Shown: positions 60,409 through 64,000 of the stretch, one piece after another
How the letters are laid out: every line of letters begins with the position of its first letter
How positions within the stretch are numbered: the stretch's first letter is position 1
Origin: Rhabditophanes sp. KR3021
Taxonomy: Eukaryota; Nematoda; Chromadorea; Rhabditida; Alloionematidae
Assembly (NCBI GenBank): GCA_963281155.1
Contig: CAUJLY010000004.1
Location: 4,712,001 to 4,776,000, forward strand
Length of the DNA: 64,000 bases
Direction of reading: 5' to 3'
The notes under the pieces: generated by a model
Seen by the model: only the letters and a program-made list of their open reading frames with translations
Database searches by the model: none
What the model was told of the DNA's origin: nothing
Translations under genes and position numbers: made by a program

Positions 60409-61199
60409 ATGAAGAAAACTACAAAAAGAAAAGCAACAATTAAAACATCTATAGATGAATTTAAGAATGTGTCAAATAAAATTAAATGTGCAGCAGAAAA
60501 AGCAATGAGGCGTCATGTTAAATCAAGAAAGGTAAACTTCCATTACGAAATATAATAGTTATTTAAAAGTTCTAATTAAAGGACATTTTTTAGTTGTATC
60601 TAATCATTATTTATTTGTAGGAAGTTAATTTCAAATTGGCTATAATTAAAAATAACGGGTTCATAAAAACAGCGGGTATTACTCAAGAACAAATTACTCA
60701 AAATAAAAAAGAAATTAAGGATGTTTTAGAATTTGTTTATCCAACCAACTTTAATGATGGTATTAAAATATCAACCCAATTCAAATGCGCATTATGCTTC
60801 AAAGGACCTAATTCGTGGAATGATAGTGATGAATTGTATGGACCAGTAGTTGCTGATTTGGTTGATGCCTTAATACCAGAAGAATTGAAGTTACAGGAGG
60901 ATATATCGAAAGATTTATCTGGTTCCGATACTGATGATAGTTACAATTATTTGGAAGACTTTGAGCCATATTTTGAGTTCACGAAATCAAAGCACTATGT
61001 TGTCTTTCATAAACAATGCATGTTGCATGCCCATCAATTGAATGTAATTAGTCCCGAATATTTAATCAAAGTAGGGGACCAACTAGAAGAATTTTGGAAA
61101 AAGAAATGTTCTATTTGCAGCCAAAAAGGAGCCTTCGTATTGAGCAAAGAAAGTTCTAAAAACTTTCACCATCTTCATTGCACCCAAAATAATAAGTAA
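60409..61199 (+). CDS. Zinc-finger protein resembling an extended PHD domain
   Basis: Protein of 233 residues from two exons, 60409-60531 and 60621-61199 (702 bases). A Lys-rich N-terminus (MKKTTKRKATIK) is followed by zinc-ligand pairs arranged as in an ePHD (HC5HC2H) module: KCALCFKGPNSW, then VVFHKQCMLHAHQLNVI, then KKCSICSQKGAFVLS and FHHLHC. An acidic segment of about 45 residues (QEDISKDLSGSDTDDSYNY) is inserted in the module. ePHD proteins bind chromatin or nucleic acids, so a nuclear role is likely. No second PHD or chromatin domain is present. Confidence 0.65.
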
Positions 61200-63729
61200 T
61201 TTTTCAATAAATGTATGTAGAAGATATTATCCCCATTTAAATTTCAATATTTTACTAATAAATTATGTATTTCAAGTTCGTACCTTTTCCTTTCTATTAT
61301 AAATTATATACAAATAATGCAGATGTTTAATTTTGAGAAGAAATAATAATAAGAATCTATTATTTGATCAAATGCTTGATAAATAATACATGGAGGATAT
61401 CTTTTTCTTGACTAACTGGGTAAATACGTTTCATTTTCCATGATTATTAATAAGGTGATATCATACTTCCTTGCTTATACCATTTCATAAAATGTTTACT
61501 TAAATGTTGCCACTTTTGAATTGTTTGTTGTTAAAATATGTTTCACACATTTCTTTAGCAACAAAATTGCCGAGATCTTTATTAAGTATAAATAATCATA
61601 TAAACAAAAGTGTTGAGCAGGAAGATATATACATCTTTGTTACACATGAATAAGTAGTATACTTATTTTTTATTAAACATTTGAGTTTATATTTATTTAT
61701 TTGAACGTAATAAATAGTGAAAATAAATATGTTAGAGTATGTGTAATACTTTAAATGTCTTAAATAATCAAATTATGGTACAGATTATTGTGAGTAGTGC
61801 GATTATTCCCATTATTAGTTCAAATGTTAAAAGATGTTTATTTATAGTATTTTTCAAAAGAAAAGGTGTGTTAAAAAGTCATGAAGACTTTGAGTCATAA
61901 TTGAAGGCAAAAGGATTGCTTTATTTCTTAAAGATTGCATCATAAATTCAACATCCATTTTAGTGCTTTCAAAAATCAAAGCGTGAAAAATTTCAATGTT
62001 TGCGTCAAATTTTATTGAAATGATATAATTTACTAATTTTTAGTTATTTGTTATAAGATAGCATTTCTTGATTACCATCGTTTACTTACTAAAAAATTGT
62101 GGCACATATTTGAGGTTTAGTGTAACAATACATTTTCATTTCCAACACAACTCCTACCTAATAACGAAAAGGTAATTCACTCCTACTGATTATAAATCTG
62201 TACTTCCTGTCAATCAGTTTCGGGTCATTTCTTATTTTTTTAGAACTAGACGCATTCATACATCTATCATCGTAAAGTCTTCAGAAGAAAGCTTTCTAAT
62301 ATTTTGAGTTTATCTAATCTTCGTTTGTTATCACTCAGAGTAATATTTAACATATACTTGCTTGTAACCAACAACTGCTACAACTACTGTTATCTATTTG
62401 CTCTATTTACCTCACTTTTTCTATACACAAGAGAGATGTCGCGGTATGCGTTGATCCAGTAATCCTAATCTCATTCTTTCTTCAAAATCGCTAGCAAACG
62501 AACTGGCTATTATTATTTCATTAACATCCCACATACATCTCCATACATTTTCATAAACAAACTTTTTTATGAGTAATGTAACATACACGTCGAGTTTGAT
62601 ATCAAAAAGATATTTTTACTCATTTTACTGAAGGGAAACCCATGAATATAAACATTAGTTAAGAATAATAAAATATTATATAAAATTAAATATTTCTCTC
62701 TGACTACCCATCACAAGGTGTAAAGATCCTTTCAATCGGACTTTGAATACTTTGCTTTATCTATCAAACCCCTATTGCTCTTCACACATCCCCTTTTGTT
62801 TTAAACTCTTTTGTCTATATGAACTTTTATAGACTCTTTTACCACATTTATTAAGAGTGTACAAATTGTCAATCTCTAAATTAATGACAACAATTCATAC
62901 TTATTATACTAAACAATACTTCCTTGCCAGTATGAGTTTTATAAAAGCATTGTTTATAGAGCAAATTAAAAATAAAAAGATGCGAGCAATGGTCTTAATT
63001 GAGAACTTCGACTCGTTCCTTTGATCTTAGGTTCATAGATTTTATTCTATATTAACGATCTAGTTTTGTACAAAACAAGTAAAGTCGAAATATTATATTG
63101 AATTGTCCATTTTATCTTTTTTACTTTAGATACTTTCCTTCATATACCTACTAGCACATATATTTTCATCTTCAAGATAAGACGATAAAGAGTTAGAAAA
63201 AATTAGTTCCTTCTACAATAAACAAATGATCAGCATTTGTATGTCTAATAAATTACATATTTATTAATTTATCGCCTCATTAAACTGAGACAACGATGTT
63301 GTTACTTTTAATTAGTTTATTAAGACAATTGGCTGAGTTGTTTTTTACAATAAGATATCCCTCTCTCTCTATTGACAACGATGTTAAATATTTTTATTTT
63401 GTTTAGAAACCAAAGTTAATTGAAAGAGGTTAATTTGAACAATAAGTACAATTATTTTGATTTTATCTTACAAATAGTCACTGGAATGTTTATACTTTTG
63501 TAGTGGCTAGAAGAAATCTAGTTCAACTTCAAACATTCAAGTTACCATTCTTTGTTGAGATTTTTGCTCTTTAATAAATAACAAATTTATCGCATTGATT
63601 TGTTAAAAAAATTGTTAAATTTGTATCTCTAGAATATGTAAATTTTATCATTTTACAATCACATTTTAAAGTCATTCAATTAGACAACATCCTAACAACC
63701 TTTCTTTTAGCCAAAATAATTCATTAACG
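61200..63729. other. 2.5 kb gene-poor stretch upstream of alpha-actinin
   Basis: No coding frame of note. It contains a CT-rich run near 63360 and is the likely promoter and enhancer region of the following muscle-type gene. Confidence 0.5.
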
Positions 63730-64000
63730 ATGGTTGAATATTATCAAGCCATGGCCCCACAAACCGGTTTCTACCAACCAGGATGTGACGCTCAAGCTGA
63801 AGAAGAGTGGGATCGTGAACAATTACTAGATCCAGCTTGGGAAATCCAACAAAGAAAGGCATGTGCTTTAATCGATTATGCTAATATATAATAACATATT
63901 TTAGACATTTACTGCTTGGTGTAACAGTCATTTAAGAAAAGCTGGTACCGGGATAAACGAGTTGTCCGAAGACTTTCGCAATGGACTCAAATTAATGCTG
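63730..64000 (+). CDS. atn-1: Alpha-actinin, N-terminal part only
   Basis: Actin cross-linking protein of muscle dense bodies and Z-discs. Only the first 75 codons lie in the window: exons 63730-63858 and 63905 onward, cut by the right edge. The sequence [20 protein letters not shown], then [16 protein letters not shown] and [13 protein letters not shown], is the start of the first calponin-homology domain and is diagnostic. The N-terminal extension is short ([13 protein letters not shown]). The first intron begins with GC instead of GT (AAG|GCATGT) and ends in TTTTAG; only this join keeps the frame. Confidence 0.93.

Overview
This is a stretch of nematode nuclear chromosome. It is AT-rich, has short GT-AG introns (often about 45-60 bases, with T-rich TTTCAG, TTTTAG or TTTAAG ends), and many start codons sit a few bases after such an acceptor, as expected for spliced-leader trans-splicing. 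The gene content is metazoan and partly nematode-specific: a ground-like-domain protein, a cuticle collagen with a subtilisin-type cleavage site, C-type-lectin-like and MSP-domain proteins, and an alpha-actinin whose N-terminus is typical of the family. I cannot name the species from the sequence.

Layout. 0-3.3 kb: a ground-like protein and a BAR-like protein, both on minus. 3.3-6.4 kb: a gene desert. 6.4-7.4 kb: two small genes. 7.8-11.5 kb: a 13-exon purple acid phosphatase. 11.8-13.1 kb: cuticle collagen (minus), divergent from a two-domain C-type-lectin-like secreted protein. 15.4-17.2 kb: a BTB-like protein. 19.0-22.2 kb: Cdc37 and RBMX2. 22.4-25.9 kb: the JmjC ribosomal oxygenase NO66/RIOX1. 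26.3-29.3 kb: three closely packed plus-strand genes (multi-pass membrane protein, HDDC2 5'-nucleotidase, four-TM protein) that look like an operon. 29.7-33.5 kb: TMEM164 and a probable SLC35-type transporter. 34.0-39.2 kb: a Na+/H+ exchanger. 39.6-45.2 kb: a RASA2/3-like RasGAP. 45.2-48.5 kb: a second desert. 48.5-53.1 kb: an unknown Pro/Tyr-rich protein, an MSP-domain protein, a short secreted peptide candidate and a degenerate short-chain dehydrogenase. 53.9-61.2 kb: MFSD8/CLN7-like transporter, an unknown 200-residue protein, proteasome PSMA6, cysteamine dioxygenase (ADO) and an ePHD-type zinc-finger protein. 61.2-63.7 kb: a third desert, upstream of alpha-actinin, which runs off the right edge.

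Most multi-exon models were joined by hand. Each complete one has a total coding length divisible by three and no internal stop, which is the main internal check.

The most interesting signal is a set of nested coding elements. Long introns of four unrelated host genes (phosphatase, NO66, the exchanger twice, RasGAP) each hold coding sequence or its remains on the strand opposite to the host. Three of these inserts (NO66 and both exchanger introns) carry marks of a GIY-YIG nuclease of the LEM-3/ANKLE1 type. The RasGAP fragment is recognised by its similarity to one of them, and the phosphatase insert contains a YIG-like stretch. The NO66 copy can be read as an intact multi-exon gene; the exchanger copies are recognisable relatives of each other. 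Other unusual points are a 4-base microexon that rebuilds a metal-ligand motif, a start codon split by an intron, a GC-AG intron in alpha-actinin, and several 3' splice sites ending in AAAG.
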